From the NCBI GenBank assembly GCA_947174305.1, contig CAMWIH010000008.1, positions 1-34,319 on the forward strand: a stretch of DNA of 34,319 nucleotides. The letters run 5' to 3'. The position numbers and the translations under genes were made by a program. The notes beneath the pieces are model-generated. The model saw only the letters and a list, made by a program, of their open reading frames with translations, made no database searches and was not told the origin of the DNA. Every line of letters begins with the position of its first letter. The stretch's first letter is position 1. Origin of the DNA: an uncultured Porphyromonadaceae bacterium (GTDB taxonomy: Bacteria; Bacteroidota; Bacteroidia; Bacteroidales; Muribaculaceae). Below are positions 19,283 to 27,348 of the stretch, piece by piece.

Positions 19283-19313
19283 CCGCATCGATGATTCCGA
19301 ATCAAAGATGCGG
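19283..19313 (-). terminator. Hairpin between the anti-sigma-like and Spy-like genes (attenuator candidate)
   Basis: A perfect 7-bp outer stem (CCGCATC, 19283-19289, with GATGCGG, 19307-19313) encloses a second inner pairing GATTC/GAATC. On the minus strand it is followed by TCTTATTTGTTT, a loose T-rich tail. It lies just 10 bp past the stop codon at 19323. It could stop part of the transcription before the last two genes. Confidence 0.5.
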
Positions 19314-19322
19314 CAACACTTT

Positions 19323-19769
19323 TTATTCCTCCTTAAATTCCTCTACATCGAGATTCTCATAGCCAGGTTCCAATCTGATTCCCATATCCTTCTCGAGCTG
19401 CGACATATCATCATAGCTCTGGATAATGGCGTCATAATCCTCGAGATGATATTCCGGATCGGCATAAAGGTCGAAATCGGGATCACTCTCCATGAGCATG
19501 GCGATATGTTCAGGTGGATTATCAAGATTAAGAGTGGCATTCTGAGATGCAGTGTGAAAGACTTTCATCATCATCCAAATACCCGCAAACATAGCGGCCA
19601 GGTATAGATATGGTTTGACTCTCTGCCATTTGCTAAGGGGCTTAGCCTCCGGAGCCAGCTTATAGGGCGGAAGTTTCTCACCCATCTCTTTATAGAAAGA
19701 ATCGAAATATCCCTCCGGAACCCTGAATCCCGGATCATTTCCAAATGCTTTTTTAAGCCTCTCTTCCAT
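19323..19769 (-). CDS. Single-pass membrane protein, putative anti-sigma factor
   Basis: This 148-residue protein has a cytoplasmic N-terminal part of about 50 residues starting with MEERLKKAFGNDPGF and the segment 'VPEGYFDSFYKEMGEKL'. This is followed by one membrane helix (about 53-72, 'YLYLAAMFAGIWMMM') and an acidic periplasmic tail rich in Asp and Glu. It has no zinc-binding anti-sigma motif (HxxxCxxC). The 'VPEGYFDSF' segment is common in small Bacteroidetes proteins coded next to ECF sigma genes. Its place directly after the sigma gene and its topology suggest that it holds the sigma factor at the membrane. This is inference; I do not know a characterised homologue. Confidence 0.7.
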   Translation of the reverse strand: MEERLKKAFGNDPGFRVPEGYFDSFYKEMGEKLPPYKLAPEAKPLSKWQRVKPYLYLAAMFAGIWMMMKVFHTASQNATLNLDNPPEHIAMLMESDPDFDLYADPEYHLEDYDAIIQSYDDMSQLEKDMGIRLEPGYENLDVEEFKEE

Positions 19770-19864
19770 TTCTTCCTCTTTCTTAATTTGTGGTTAATGT
19801 CTTTTTGACTTGTTGCAGCCTATTTGGTTTAATCGCAATTAAGAATTTTTTCCTTATTTCTTTA

Positions 19865-19901
19865 CAAATGTAGGAAAAAAATTTAATCAATAATTAAATT
19901 T
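19865..19901 (-). promoter_or_regulatory. Inverted repeat and -7-like element between the sigma and anti-sigma genes
   Basis: A 9-bp perfect inverted repeat (AAATTTAAT, 19879-19887, with ATTAAATTT, 19893-19901, spacer of 5) spans the sigma-factor stop codon at 19894. On the minus strand it runs straight into more T residues, like a weak AT-only terminator. Just downstream is TACATTTG (19865-19872), matching TAnnTTTG, with no good -33. The block could end the sigma transcript and start a second one, or be an operator. Confidence 0.4.
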
Positions 19902-20457
19902 CCTCATTTTCAAGAAATTGAGTCACCTTTTTCATGGCATGATGATAAGAAGCTTTCAACGCTCCCACAGAGGTTCCGAGCACTTCCGACATATCCTCAT
20001 ATTTCATCTCATCATAATATCGCATGTTGAAAACGAGCCTCTGTTTCTCCGGCAATGCGAGTATGGCGGCTTGAAGTTTCCTCTGGATATCATCGCCATT
20101 AAAATACTTGTCGGCTTCCAGGGTGTTAAGAAGGAAAGAGTCGTCACTGTCGGTCGAAACCTTATTCCGGTTACGTTCCTTGTTAAGGAAATTGATGGTT
20201 TCATTTACGGCTATTTTATATAGCCAGGTGGAAAGCTTCGCATCTCCCCGAAAATTATGGAGATTATTCCATGCCTTAAGGAAACAATTCTGAAGCAAGT
20301 CGTTGGCATCATCATGGCTCATGACCATCTTGCGAATCTGCCAATAAATCTGCTCACCGTATGTACGCATCAGTGTGTCGAAGCCCGCTTTTGCGGTGCG
20401 CGGATTTTGCAGATCCTTCACGAGCTGCTTCTCATCTATCGGGGGAACGTAACTCAT
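19894..20457 (-). CDS. ECF-type RNA polymerase sigma factor
   Basis: This 187-residue protein has sigma region 2 at about residues 25-95 ('DANDLLQNCFLKAWNNLHNFRG', then 'STWLYKIAVNETINFLNK') and region 4 at about 125-180 ('LPEKQRLVFNMRYYDEMKYEDM', then the helix-turn-helix 'SVGALKASYHHAMKKV'). Region 3 is absent, as expected for an ECF factor. It would direct RNA polymerase to a small set of stress genes. The three genes after it are a membrane protein that may inhibit it, a Spy-like periplasmic protein and the macroglobulin. It lies just after the grpE-dnaJ terminator, so it is transcribed separately from the chaperones. Confidence 0.95.
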   Translation of the reverse strand: MSYVPPIDEKQLVKDLQNPRTAKAGFDTLMRTYGEQIYWQIRKMVMSHDDANDLLQNCFLKAWNNLHNFRGDAKLSTWLYKIAVNETINFLNKERNRNKVSTDSDDSFLLNTLEADKYFNGDDIQRKLQAAILALPEKQRLVFNMRYYDEMKYEDMSEVLGTSVGALKASYHHAMKKVTQFLENEEI

Positions 20458-20494
20458 CTGTGTTTATTAGTGGTTCGTATTTCTTTACACTACG

Positions 20495-20502
20495 CAAATT
20501 TA
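20495..20502 (-). promoter_or_regulatory. -7-like element upstream of the ECF sigma gene
   Basis: TAAATTTG on the minus strand matches TAnnTTTG about 40 bp before the sigma ATG. The place where the -33 TTTG should lie falls inside the dnaJ terminator hairpin and does not match, so the assignment is weak; an ECF-type autoregulated promoter is also possible. Confidence 0.35.
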
Positions 20503-20503
20503 A

Positions 20504-20530
20504 TAAAAAAGTCGGGAGTTATCTCCCGAC
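20504..20530 (-). terminator. Rho-independent terminator of grpE-dnaJ
   Basis: GTCGGGAG and CTCCCGAC form a perfect 8-bp GC-rich stem with a 4-base loop (20511-20530), followed on the minus strand by TTTTTTA. It lies 81 bp beyond the dnaJ stop codon. Confidence 0.85.
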
Positions 20531-20611
20531 TTCACTATCTTTTTACTTTTCTTAACGATATATCCATAAATATCGGTTCGATGTGTTAAGAGCTTAACAC
20601 TCTGATTTTCC

Positions 20612-21820
20612 TTACACGCCCCTGTTCTCCTTATTGAAGATATGACGCAGGCGCGAGAATATGCGCTGCGATGTTGATTTATCGGGCACAACATTCGGAT
20701 TATCTTTTAAGCTTTCAATCGCGGCACGCTCAGTGTCATTAAGGTTCTCCGGCATATAGACCATCACATTCACAAGAAGGTCGCCCTTGGCCGTGCTCTG
20801 GAATTTCGGAAGTCCTTTGCCACGTAGGCGCAACACTTTGCCGGGTTGTGTGCCGGGGGCAATCTTTAATCTTGCCTTCCCTTCCACCATCGGCACTTCA
20901 GCAGAGCCGCCTAATACGGCTGTGGGAATGTCGAGCATCAGGTTATAGATCAGGTCATCTCCTTCACGAATCAACTCGGCATCTTTCTCCTCCTGAATCT
21001 TAATCAACAGATCACCGTTAACCCCTCCGTGGCGCGGAGCATTTCCCTGGCCTCGCATTGTGAGGACCATTCCATCCTCAACACCTGCAGGAATGTGGAA
21101 CTCAACGATCTCGTCTTTCTTTTCAACACCTGTTCCGCCGCAATATGTGCAAGGTTCGGATATTATTTTTCCTTCGCCATTACATTCCGGGCACACCGTA
21201 GTGCTTCTCATGGCTCCCATAAAGGTCTGCTGCACAGTCTCGACATATCCTGACCCGTGACAACGCGGACAGGTCTTGAAGGCGGTGCCATCTTTAGCGC
21301 CGGTGCCGTTGCAATGCGAACATGCCACCATCTTTGGAATCTTAAGCTTCTTGGTGACACCGTTCATTATATCCTTAAGTGTGACCTTGACAGTGATTCG
21401 CAGATCGGTTCCTTTATTTACATGCTGACGTGGCCGGGCACTGCCGCCTCCGCCAAAGCCATAACTGCCTCCGCCTCCCATATCGCCGAATATATCGCCG
21501 AAATGAGCAAAAATATCTTCCATCGACATTCCTCCGCCGAAGCCATAGCTACCGCCACCGGCTCCTCCTCCGAAGCTTTGTCCCATGGAATGGCCGAACT
21601 GGTCGTAACGAGCCTTTTTGTCTGCATCGCTAAGCACATCGTATGCCTCCGCGGCCTCCTTGAATTTCTCCTCGGCCGCCTTTCTTTCATCCTCGGAACT
21701 CTGGGCAAATTTATCCGGATGATACTTTATGGCCATCTTACGATAGGCCTTCTTTATTTCATCTGCCGTGGCGCCCTTACCAACGCCAAGCACTTCATAG
21801 TAATCTCTTTTCTCTGCCAT
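20612..21820 (-). CDS. dnaJ: Chaperone DnaJ (Hsp40)
   Basis: DnaJ delivers unfolded proteins to DnaK and stimulates its ATPase. This 402-residue protein has a J domain (residues 5-70) with the essential HPD at 34-36. A long Gly/Phe region follows, containing two copies of a [10 protein letters not shown]-like segment. Next comes a zinc domain with four CxxCxGxG-type repeats: [24 protein letters not shown] and CTYCGGTG. The C-terminal substrate-binding domains follow ('[19 protein letters not shown]', '[11 protein letters not shown]'). It is complete. It follows grpE by 29 bp, a common arrangement in this phylum. dnaK is not in the window. Confidence 0.97.
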   Translation of the reverse strand: MAEKRDYYEVLGVGKGATADEIKKAYRKMAIKYHPDKFAQSSEDERKAAEEKFKEAAEAYDVLSDADKKARYDQFGHSMGQSFGGGAGGGSYGFGGGMSMEDIFAHFGDIFGDMGGGGSYGFGGGGSARPRQHVNKGTDLRITVKVTLKDIMNGVTKKLKIPKMVACSHCNGTGAKDGTAFKTCPRCHGSGYVETVQQTFMGAMRSTTVCPECNGEGKIISEPCTYCGGTGVEKKDEIVEFHIPAGVEDGMVLTMRGQGNAPRHGGVNGDLLIKIQEEKDAELIREGDDLIYNLMLDIPTAVLGGSAEVPMVEGKARLKIAPGTQPGKVLRLRGKGLPKFQSTAKGDLLVNVMVYMPENLNDTERAAIESLKDNPNVVPDKSTSQRIFSRLRHIFNKENRGV

Positions 21821-21849
21821 AACTCTGCAATTTTTTTACGACCTTTCGC

Positions 21850-22431
21850 TTACTGGCCTACAACCACCTTGGCATGGCGGAGCACCTTGTCGTTTATAGT
21901 GTAGCCCTTCTCAACCGTATCAAGTATCTTTCCTTTCAGGTTTTCATCAGGAACAGGAACTGCTGATATGGCTTCGTGACGGTCTGAATCAAAATCCTTC
22001 TCCTCAGGATCCATCTCCTTAACCCCGTTCTGCTCCATATACTTCTTTAGCTTCTTATAGATAAGCTCCATCCCTTCGCGGATGGAACCGGCATCCTCGC
22101 TGTTCTCAGTGGCTTTCAAAGCACGCTCGAAATCATCCACAATGGGTAGCAAGCCCTTGAATGCCGATTCACCGGCATTACGGATAAGTTCCGATTTCTC
22201 CTTCAGCGTGCGTTTGCGGAAATTGTCGAATTCTGCCATGAGGAACAGATATTCCTTCTTCTCCTTTGCAACCTCCTCTTTAAGCTTAGCCACTTCATCT
22301 TCTGCCTCAACAGCACCTTCTGCCACAACATCCTCTGCAACCGATTCTTCGGCCGGAGTGGCATTCACATCGTCAACTACAACAGCCTCGGGCGACTGCT
22401 GTTCGTTATCTTTATTCTGAATATCTTCCAT
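21850..22431 (-). CDS. grpE: Nucleotide exchange factor GrpE
   Basis: GrpE opens the DnaK nucleotide site to release ADP. From the ATG at 22431 the protein has 193 residues: an acidic, low-complexity N-terminal tail, a long coiled coil, and the family core 'FLMAEFDNFRKRTLKEKSELIRNAGES', 'LLPIVDDFERAL' and the C-terminal 'GKILDTVEKGYTINDKVLRHAKVVVG'. A longer reading from an ATG at 22494 would add 21 residues of Lys/Arg/Gly-rich sequence. I prefer the shorter start because it gives the usual length and the familiar acidic beginning, but either is possible. It lies 29 bp upstream of dnaJ, with no hrcA alongside. Confidence 0.95.
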   Translation of the reverse strand: MEDIQNKDNEQQSPEAVVVDDVNATPAEESVAEDVVAEGAVEAEDEVAKLKEEVAKEKKEYLFLMAEFDNFRKRTLKEKSELIRNAGESAFKGLLPIVDDFERALKATENSEDAGSIREGMELIYKKLKKYMEQNGVKEMDPEEKDFDSDRHEAISAVPVPDENLKGKILDTVEKGYTINDKVLRHAKVVVGQ

Positions 22432-22575
22432 AGTCTTTCTATATTTTTTACGATTACGGCCGAAATAACCGCGTCCGTGTCTATTCTTTCCCATAATTCT
22501 CTATCAAATTCTTTGCCAAAAAATGTTAACGCAACCCAACAAGCTTACATATCCGAGTCAACAATCATGGTATTG

Positions 22576-23517
22576 CTACAATTTTAACAAATAACACCCC
22601 TCTATGGTTGCATCTCCCTTAAATTCGGTTAATGCCAGAGATGCTGTTTCCCGATCTGAGAATATGGCATAGACACTGCTCCCGCTTCCGCTCATTGAGG
22701 CATAGAGTGCTCCATAATCATATAATCGCTTCTTTATCTCGCCGATGGCAGGGAAAAGCGGGAAAATGGAGTCTTCAAAATCATTATGCACAAAGTCTTT
22801 CCACTGGTTTATTGGAAGATCAGTTATTTTGCGAAGGTCAAAATCAGGCTCCCCGGGGATCACTCCTGAGAAGGCTTCTTTAGTAGAGACATATATATCC
22901 GGTTTGACCACACCAAGCCAGTAACCGCTCAAGTCAAGAGGGATCTCTTGAAGTCTTTCGCCAATACCTTCTGCGTATGCAGGCCGATTGAGGATGAAGA
23001 AAGGACAGTCGGCCCCAAGCCGGAGAGCCATTTCATACAGCAGCCTATCCTCAATCTTATCCTCCGTATTCTCCCGGTTAAAGATATCGGCCAAGAGACG
23101 AAGCGTGAAGGAAGCATCCGCACTTCCTCCCCCCATACCCGCCCCATCAGGCAGATGTTTTTCAAGCATTATTGATATTCCGGATAGATCTACCTTCATC
23201 TCTTCGCAAAAGAGCTGACTTGCCTTATACACGAGATTCTTTTCAACCGGACAATCAACCCTCCTTCCTGAAAGGGAAATAGCGGGCATCCTTGAATTAT
23301 CCCCTTTTTCACCCACACACACCTCTTTCTCGTCTGCACCAAGCTCTCCCCCACAAGCAATCACTTCAAGTATATCGCAGAAACATTCCGGATTTTCCGC
23401 CGTACCTGCATATTTACCTACCGGATAGAAAACGGTTTGCAGATCGTGATAACCGTCTTTACGTTTCCTCACAATCTGCAAACCTAAATTTATCTTAGCA
23501 TTTACAAAACTTATCAT
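22576..23517 (-). CDS. ispE: 4-diphosphocytidyl-2-C-methyl-D-erythritol kinase
   Basis: IspE phosphorylates CDP-methylerythritol in the non-mevalonate isoprenoid pathway. The 313-residue protein belongs to the GHMP kinases. It has the N-terminal 'NAKINLGLQIVRKRKDGYHDLQTVF' with active-site Lys8, the ATP-binding loop 'LPDGAGMGGGSADASF' (about 122-136), and the C-terminal glycine motif 'MSGSGSSVYAIF'. It is longer than the usual approximately 280 residues because of an insert of about 30 residues after 'CDILEVIACGGELG'. The ATG at 23517 is preceded by a purine-rich GAAGGGTGAG and, just upstream, by an 8-bp tandem repeat (23531-23576). Confidence 0.97.
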   Translation of the reverse strand: MISFVNAKINLGLQIVRKRKDGYHDLQTVFYPVGKYAGTAENPECFCDILEVIACGGELGADEKEVCVGEKGDNSRMPAISLSGRRVDCPVEKNLVYKASQLFCEEMKVDLSGISIMLEKHLPDGAGMGGGSADASFTLRLLADIFNRENTEDKIEDRLLYEMALRLGADCPFFILNRPAYAEGIGERLQEIPLDLSGYWLGVVKPDIYVSTKEAFSGVIPGEPDFDLRKITDLPINQWKDFVHNDFEDSIFPLFPAIGEIKKRLYDYGALYASMSGSGSSVYAIFSDRETASLALTEFKGDATIEGCYLLKL

Positions 23518-23530
23518 ATTCTCACCCTTC

Positions 23531-23576
23531 TTATAACCTTATAACCCCACCCCTATAACCTTATAACCTTATAACC
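23531..23576. repeat. 8-bp tandem repeat (TTATAACC)n upstream of ispE
   Basis: TTATAACC occurs twice (23531-23546), then after a CCACCC interruption come CTATAACC, TTATAACC and TTATAACC (23553-23576). The copies fill most of the 67-bp gap between the DUF1460 gene stop and the ispE ATG. The minus strand is GG-rich (GGTTATAA units plus GGGGTGGGG). Similar short intergenic repeats are familiar from Bacteroidales genomes. Confidence 0.85.
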
Positions 23577-23584
23577 TCACAACA

Positions 23585-24439
23585 TCACTTGGCCAGCCTC
23601 AACCAGCGCCAGCCGTATGTGCGCTTGGCATTACGCTTAAGGTAACGGTCTAAAGTATCTTTCTCTTCCACTACTTTTCCGCTCGCCATTGAAGGATGGA
23701 TGAAATGGAATCCGTCATCGCGTTTTCTCACAAACCCAATCTCCAAGGCATCGGTGGCAGGATCGGAAGTGAGGAGAACAATTATATCGCCATCCTGCAT
23801 ATCCGACATTATATCTTTATGTGTTGCCTGCTCGCGCTTGAGATGAGGGACCTTATGGGTACGGAAGCCCATCTCCACCATTTTCTGATCCTCATAAACT
23901 GCAGAATCCTTAAGGGCTTTATACAGATTTCGGTTGCGTGTCACCTTTTCAAGCGACTTTGTTTTGAACAGATCTGAATAGCTTTCCGTCAGCTCCTTTA
24001 CATTATTACGCGATTTATTATCAACCACCCAGTCGGAAAAATAAAGCAACTTGCTCGGAAAACCGCGGTCTTCCCCCCTTCGGTATGAAACGTTTTCCAG
24101 TTCCTTCTCAAATTCATTTATCCTCTTGTGTCCCGGAGAGGTTGAAAGCCTCGATATGGCCGTCACCTCATTCAGGAATGTAAGGTCATCGAATGCATCA
24201 ACCCTAACTTCGAGGTGACCCGTGGAATCATTCATCGTCACTTCTTCCCACGGAATCCCGATGAAGGACTCCGCCACCTTCCCCACAATTTCAGCCGGAT
24301 TTCCTCCCGGTGAAAAGTTCTCCCTTACAAGAGCCATCACCCTCGCCGTGTCGTTTTCACAATGATACCCGGCCGAGCTACTTTCATGACAGCATATCAT
24401 TAAGAGGAAAGAGAATAAAGCATAAATAGCGTTTCTCAT
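23585..24439 (-). CDS. DUF1460-like (NlpC/P60-type amidase relative) protein lacking the expected Cys
   Basis: From the ATG at 24439 this is a 284-residue secreted protein with a signal peptide (MRNAIYALFSFLLMICC). The 'VAESFIGIPWEEV', 'LLYFSDWVVDNKSR' and C-terminal 'HFIHPSMASGKVV' segments resemble the DUF1460 family, thought to be N-acetylmuramoyl-L-alanine amidase-like enzymes of the NlpC/P60 fold. Family members have Asp-Cys-Thr-Thr-Phe at the active site; here the matching stretch reads Asp84-Asp85-Leu-Thr-Phe, so the nucleophilic Cys is replaced by Asp. The protein may be non-catalytic or work differently. A perfect Shine-Dalgarno (24469-24478) points to a TTG at 24463 as an alternative start, adding eight residues. 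Confidence 0.75.
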   Translation of the reverse strand: MRNAIYALFSFLLMICCHESSSAGYHCENDTARVMALVRENFSPGGNPAEIVGKVAESFIGIPWEEVTMNDSTGHLEVRVDAFDDLTFLNEVTAISRLSTSPGHKRINEFEKELENVSYRRGEDRGFPSKLLYFSDWVVDNKSRNNVKELTESYSDLFKTKSLEKVTRNRNLYKALKDSAVYEDQKMVEMGFRTHKVPHLKREQATHKDIMSDMQDGDIIVLLTSDPATDALEIGFVRKRDDGFHFIHPSMASGKVVEEKDTLDRYLKRNAKRTYGWRWLRLAK

Positions 24440-24468
24440 TTTTTGAATCACTCCTTTATCCAATAGAC

Positions 24469-24478
24469 ATCACCTCCT
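24469..24478 (-). promoter_or_regulatory. Unusually perfect Shine-Dalgarno before the DUF1460-like gene
   Basis: AGGAGGTGAT on the minus strand is fully complementary to the 3' end of 16S rRNA. Its AGGAGG core lies 9 nt before a TTG (24461-24463) in frame with the gene. A second, AAGGAG (24450-24455), lies 10 nt before the ATG at 24439. An overlapping mini-frame, ATG-TCT-ATT-GGA-TAA, begins inside the first motif (24470-24456). Confidence 0.6.
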
Positions 24479-24528
24479 CATTCAAAGATTTGATGATATC
24501 ATTCAAAAACTAAATGTTATCTTTTCAA

Positions 24529-27300
24529 TCAGTATCCTAACTCCTGCCCTTTCCGTTCCATCGGGATACCCTCCTTCATCCACTTAGGCATAGGGGCACC
24601 CTTTAAGTAATGGTCAAAGAACTGTTGCAAGCGTATGGTGATATCCTTTCTGTTCTTCCGTTGCCTGATGTTGTGCGACTCTCCATTATATTGCAGCATC
24701 CAGACAGGTTTTTGGAGTCTTCTGAGCGCCATGAACATCTCTATGCCCTGATACCATGGCACAGCACCATCAGCATCATTGTGCATTATCAGCAACGGGG
24801 TATTGACTCGGTTAGCGTGAAAGACCGGTGAATTCTGAATATAGAGTTCCGGAGCTTCCCAGAGGTTTCTGCCTATTCTGCTCTGCCCCACTTCATACTG
24901 CGCCTGCCGGGAGTCGCCCGATTCCCAACGGATGCCGCCGAAGGCCGAAGTCATATTTGACACCGGGGCTCCCGAACCGGCACATGCAAACATATCAGTA
25001 CGTGTCACAAGATAGGCTGTCTGGTATCCTCCCCAGCTTTGTCCGTCTATTCCGATTCGGTCCTTATCAATCCATGGATAACGCCGGCACATCTCTTCCG
25101 CGCCTGAACAAACATAATTGTAGCAGCTTTCCCCGGGGATGCCTGCAGTGTAATGAATGTCGGGAACAAACACCACATACCCCCGGCTCACGTAGAAAGG
25201 ATAATTCACCCAGCTCCAGGAAGGCTCCATAGTGTAGTGACGATAAAGGTTCTCCGATCCTGTTTCATAGAAAACACATAACATCGGATATTTTTTATCG
25301 GGGTCAATGTCATCGGGAACATAAAGCACTCCTTCCGACTCCTTGCCATCGTATGCTGTCCATTTTACAAGCCGTGCCGTGCCCCACCGGTAGTCTTTCA
25401 TCTGAGGGTTAGCGTCACTCAGCCTACGTGCATTCAGGAATTTGTTGCCGTCGCTGAGCCAGATATCGGGAGAGGTTGAGAAATTGGCCCTTTGCCAGCT
25501 ATAAACCGGTACCTCCTTAGCTTTCTGAACCTGCGTGTAGGCATATGCATTCAGCATGTCAAGCATTGGTTGCGAACCTTTCGGATCATATTTCAAAAGG
25601 GCGAGGCCATTATATTTATCGGAATAATCAAATGCGTCGAGGAGCATCTCCTTTCCGGGAGTGACGTAACGTGTCTCCTTGTCAGTGGCATGATATCGGA
25701 ACCTTATATTCCTCTTTCTTCCCTCTCCACGGGTGATGCACACCGGCTCCCGGTTGCCATCTGGGTCAAGAGCCCAGATATCATATTTATCATATACAAG
25801 CAGCTCTTTGTCATCCTCGCTCCAGAAGGGTTCCCCGAATGGTTCGGCGGGTGAAGGCCGGTCGTTGGAATCATCCCACAAATCCGCCTTCAACTTCTCC
25901 GAAGCATTCACCACCTTTCCGGTTGCAAGGTTAACTGTGTAATAATTCTTATCCATGAACCATACCGCATACTTATCCGCAGGAGAAAGGAGGCCATCTT
26001 CAAGGCGACATTTACCTATTTCCTTCAACGACCCGTCGCGAAGGTTCTTCACCTTCATCTCGACATTGGCATAGTAGTTCCATTGCTGGGATATAATCTC
26101 CTTTTCAGGATCGAGGATAAGCACGTAATCACCATCCCATCTGTCGGGAACCCTGACCTCGGCGTATGGATTGTCGGTCACCAGAGTGGTTCGACCGGTG
26201 GCAAGGTCAATCACAACAGGGAAATTATGTGCTATCCTCTCCTCAAGACGATGTTTCTCCTGAGGAGGGGTATGAGGAGCATCCCAACGCCATATATCGA
26301 GTTCGGCGGTTTCAAAATCATATTTAGTGGTATCATCCGGGGCTATCACCGGCGCGACACCTCCGATGAGACGTTTGCCATTGTGTGAAAACACCGGACG
26401 GGTATGCTGATTAGGCAGAAGCGTCCTCCCCTTTCCATCTTCGAATTGAAGCGCAAATTCCACGGGGGTCTTCATCGGGTTTTCGAGATCGGCACAATAT
26501 ACCGCAGCTCTCTTGGTTCCGGTTTTAACAGTATCGGCTGAGGCAGTGTAGGCGAGCATCCGTCCCGTTTCATCGAAAACAGGAGTGGAATAGAAGGCTT
26601 TGTCACGGTCAAAAAGCACAAAAGAGGTGTCGGGAAGAAACATAACCCCTATACCATCTGTCGATACCGAATCCGCTTCCTGTTTCTTAATACTCAGGGC
26701 CAGACGCTTACCGTCTTTACTGAAATCATAGCCGCTAACCCATTTCATCACCTTTTCACCCTTTCCCGATAGATTGCGGATCACCAAAGGCTGTCCCGAC
26801 TTTTTATCGGAAAGGGCTTTGGGTGCAATATAGGCTGTGTCGCAACTTGTATATGCCACCCATTCGCCTCCGTTTTCTCCAAGACTGAATGAATTGACTC
26901 TCGGAATGCGTTCAACACTCAGATCGGTGAGGTTGACAATTGCAAGAGAATCCTGCGGCAGGTCGAAATCTTTCAATCCCTTTTTCTTGGCCTCCCGAGT
27001 TTGGGAATAGAGTGGCTTAATCAGGGCCACGCCCCATTTGCCGTCGCTTGTGAACGCCGGTTTATAGCCTCTCTCTATCCTGACCGTCCCTCCTCCTTTG
27101 GTGGCGTAAAAAGTCAGTATTCCGTCTCCTTCCTGGGGATTGACAGAATAGGCGCCCCACTTTCCATCTTTTGAAAAAGGATGGTTCACCACTGCTTTCC
27201 AATCATCAAAGCAACTATGGTCGAGAACTTTCTTCTCCGCGACTGCACCCGAAGCCCAAACCGTCATTGCAAGGGCATATAGAAGTTGTTTCTTATTCAC
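24529..27300 (-). CDS. Secreted S9 family (prolyl oligopeptidase-like) serine peptidase
   Basis: These peptidases cut short peptides, often after proline. I start at the GTG at 27300, which gives a neat signal peptide (MNKKQLLYALAMTVWASGAVA) and 923 residues; there is no in-frame ATG upstream, and the TTG at 27333 would bury the signal. The first 620 or so residues show beta-propeller-like strands ('FSKDGKRLALSIKK', 'WSEDDKELLVYDKYDIWALDPDG'). The C-terminal alpha/beta-hydrolase has the catalytic Ser755 in GQSWGG, Asp844 in 'HNDADGAVPW' and His876 in 'NGESHN', so the triad is intact. The propeller is longer than in classical DPP-IV-like enzymes. It lies 48 bp after ribBA and before the DUF1460-like gene. 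Confidence 0.93.
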   Translation of the reverse strand: MNKKQLLYALAMTVWASGAVAEKKVLDHSCFDDWKAVVNHPFSKDGKWGAYSVNPQEGDGILTFYATKGGGTVRIERGYKPAFTSDGKWGVALIKPLYSQTREAKKKGLKDFDLPQDSLAIVNLTDLSVERIPRVNSFSLGENGGEWVAYTSCDTAYIAPKALSDKKSGQPLVIRNLSGKGEKVMKWVSGYDFSKDGKRLALSIKKQEADSVSTDGIGVMFLPDTSFVLFDRDKAFYSTPVFDETGRMLAYTASADTVKTGTKRAAVYCADLENPMKTPVEFALQFEDGKGRTLLPNQHTRPVFSHNGKRLIGGVAPVIAPDDTTKYDFETAELDIWRWDAPHTPPQEKHRLEERIAHNFPVVIDLATGRTTLVTDNPYAEVRVPDRWDGDYVLILDPEKEIISQQWNYYANVEMKVKNLRDGSLKEIGKCRLEDGLLSPADKYAVWFMDKNYYTVNLATGKVVNASEKLKADLWDDSNDRPSPAEPFGEPFWSEDDKELLVYDKYDIWALDPDGNREPVCITRGEGRKRNIRFRYHATDKETRYVTPGKEMLLDAFDYSDKYNGLALLKYDPKGSQPMLDMLNAYAYTQVQKAKEVPVYSWQRANFSTSPDIWLSDGNKFLNARRLSDANPQMKDYRWGTARLVKWTAYDGKESEGVLYVPDDIDPDKKYPMLCVFYETGSENLYRHYTMEPSWSWVNYPFYVSRGYVVFVPDIHYTAGIPGESCYNYVCSGAEEMCRRYPWIDKDRIGIDGQSWGGYQTAYLVTRTDMFACAGSGAPVSNMTSAFGGIRWESGDSRQAQYEVGQSRIGRNLWEAPELYIQNSPVFHANRVNTPLLIMHNDADGAVPWYQGIEMFMALRRLQKPVWMLQYNGESHNIRQRKNRKDITIRLQQFFDHYLKGAPMPKWMKEGIPMERKGQELGY

Positions 27301-27348
27301 TGCTTCCGTAAATTTTTTATGACCGATTACCAAGACTGATCATATAGG

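Noticed and set aside
27301-27348. Riboswitch or attenuator between ribBA and the S9 peptidase
   Set aside because: Only a loose GACC/GGTC pairing is visible in 48 bp; too short and weak. There is also no FMN-type element in the 29 bp before ribBA.
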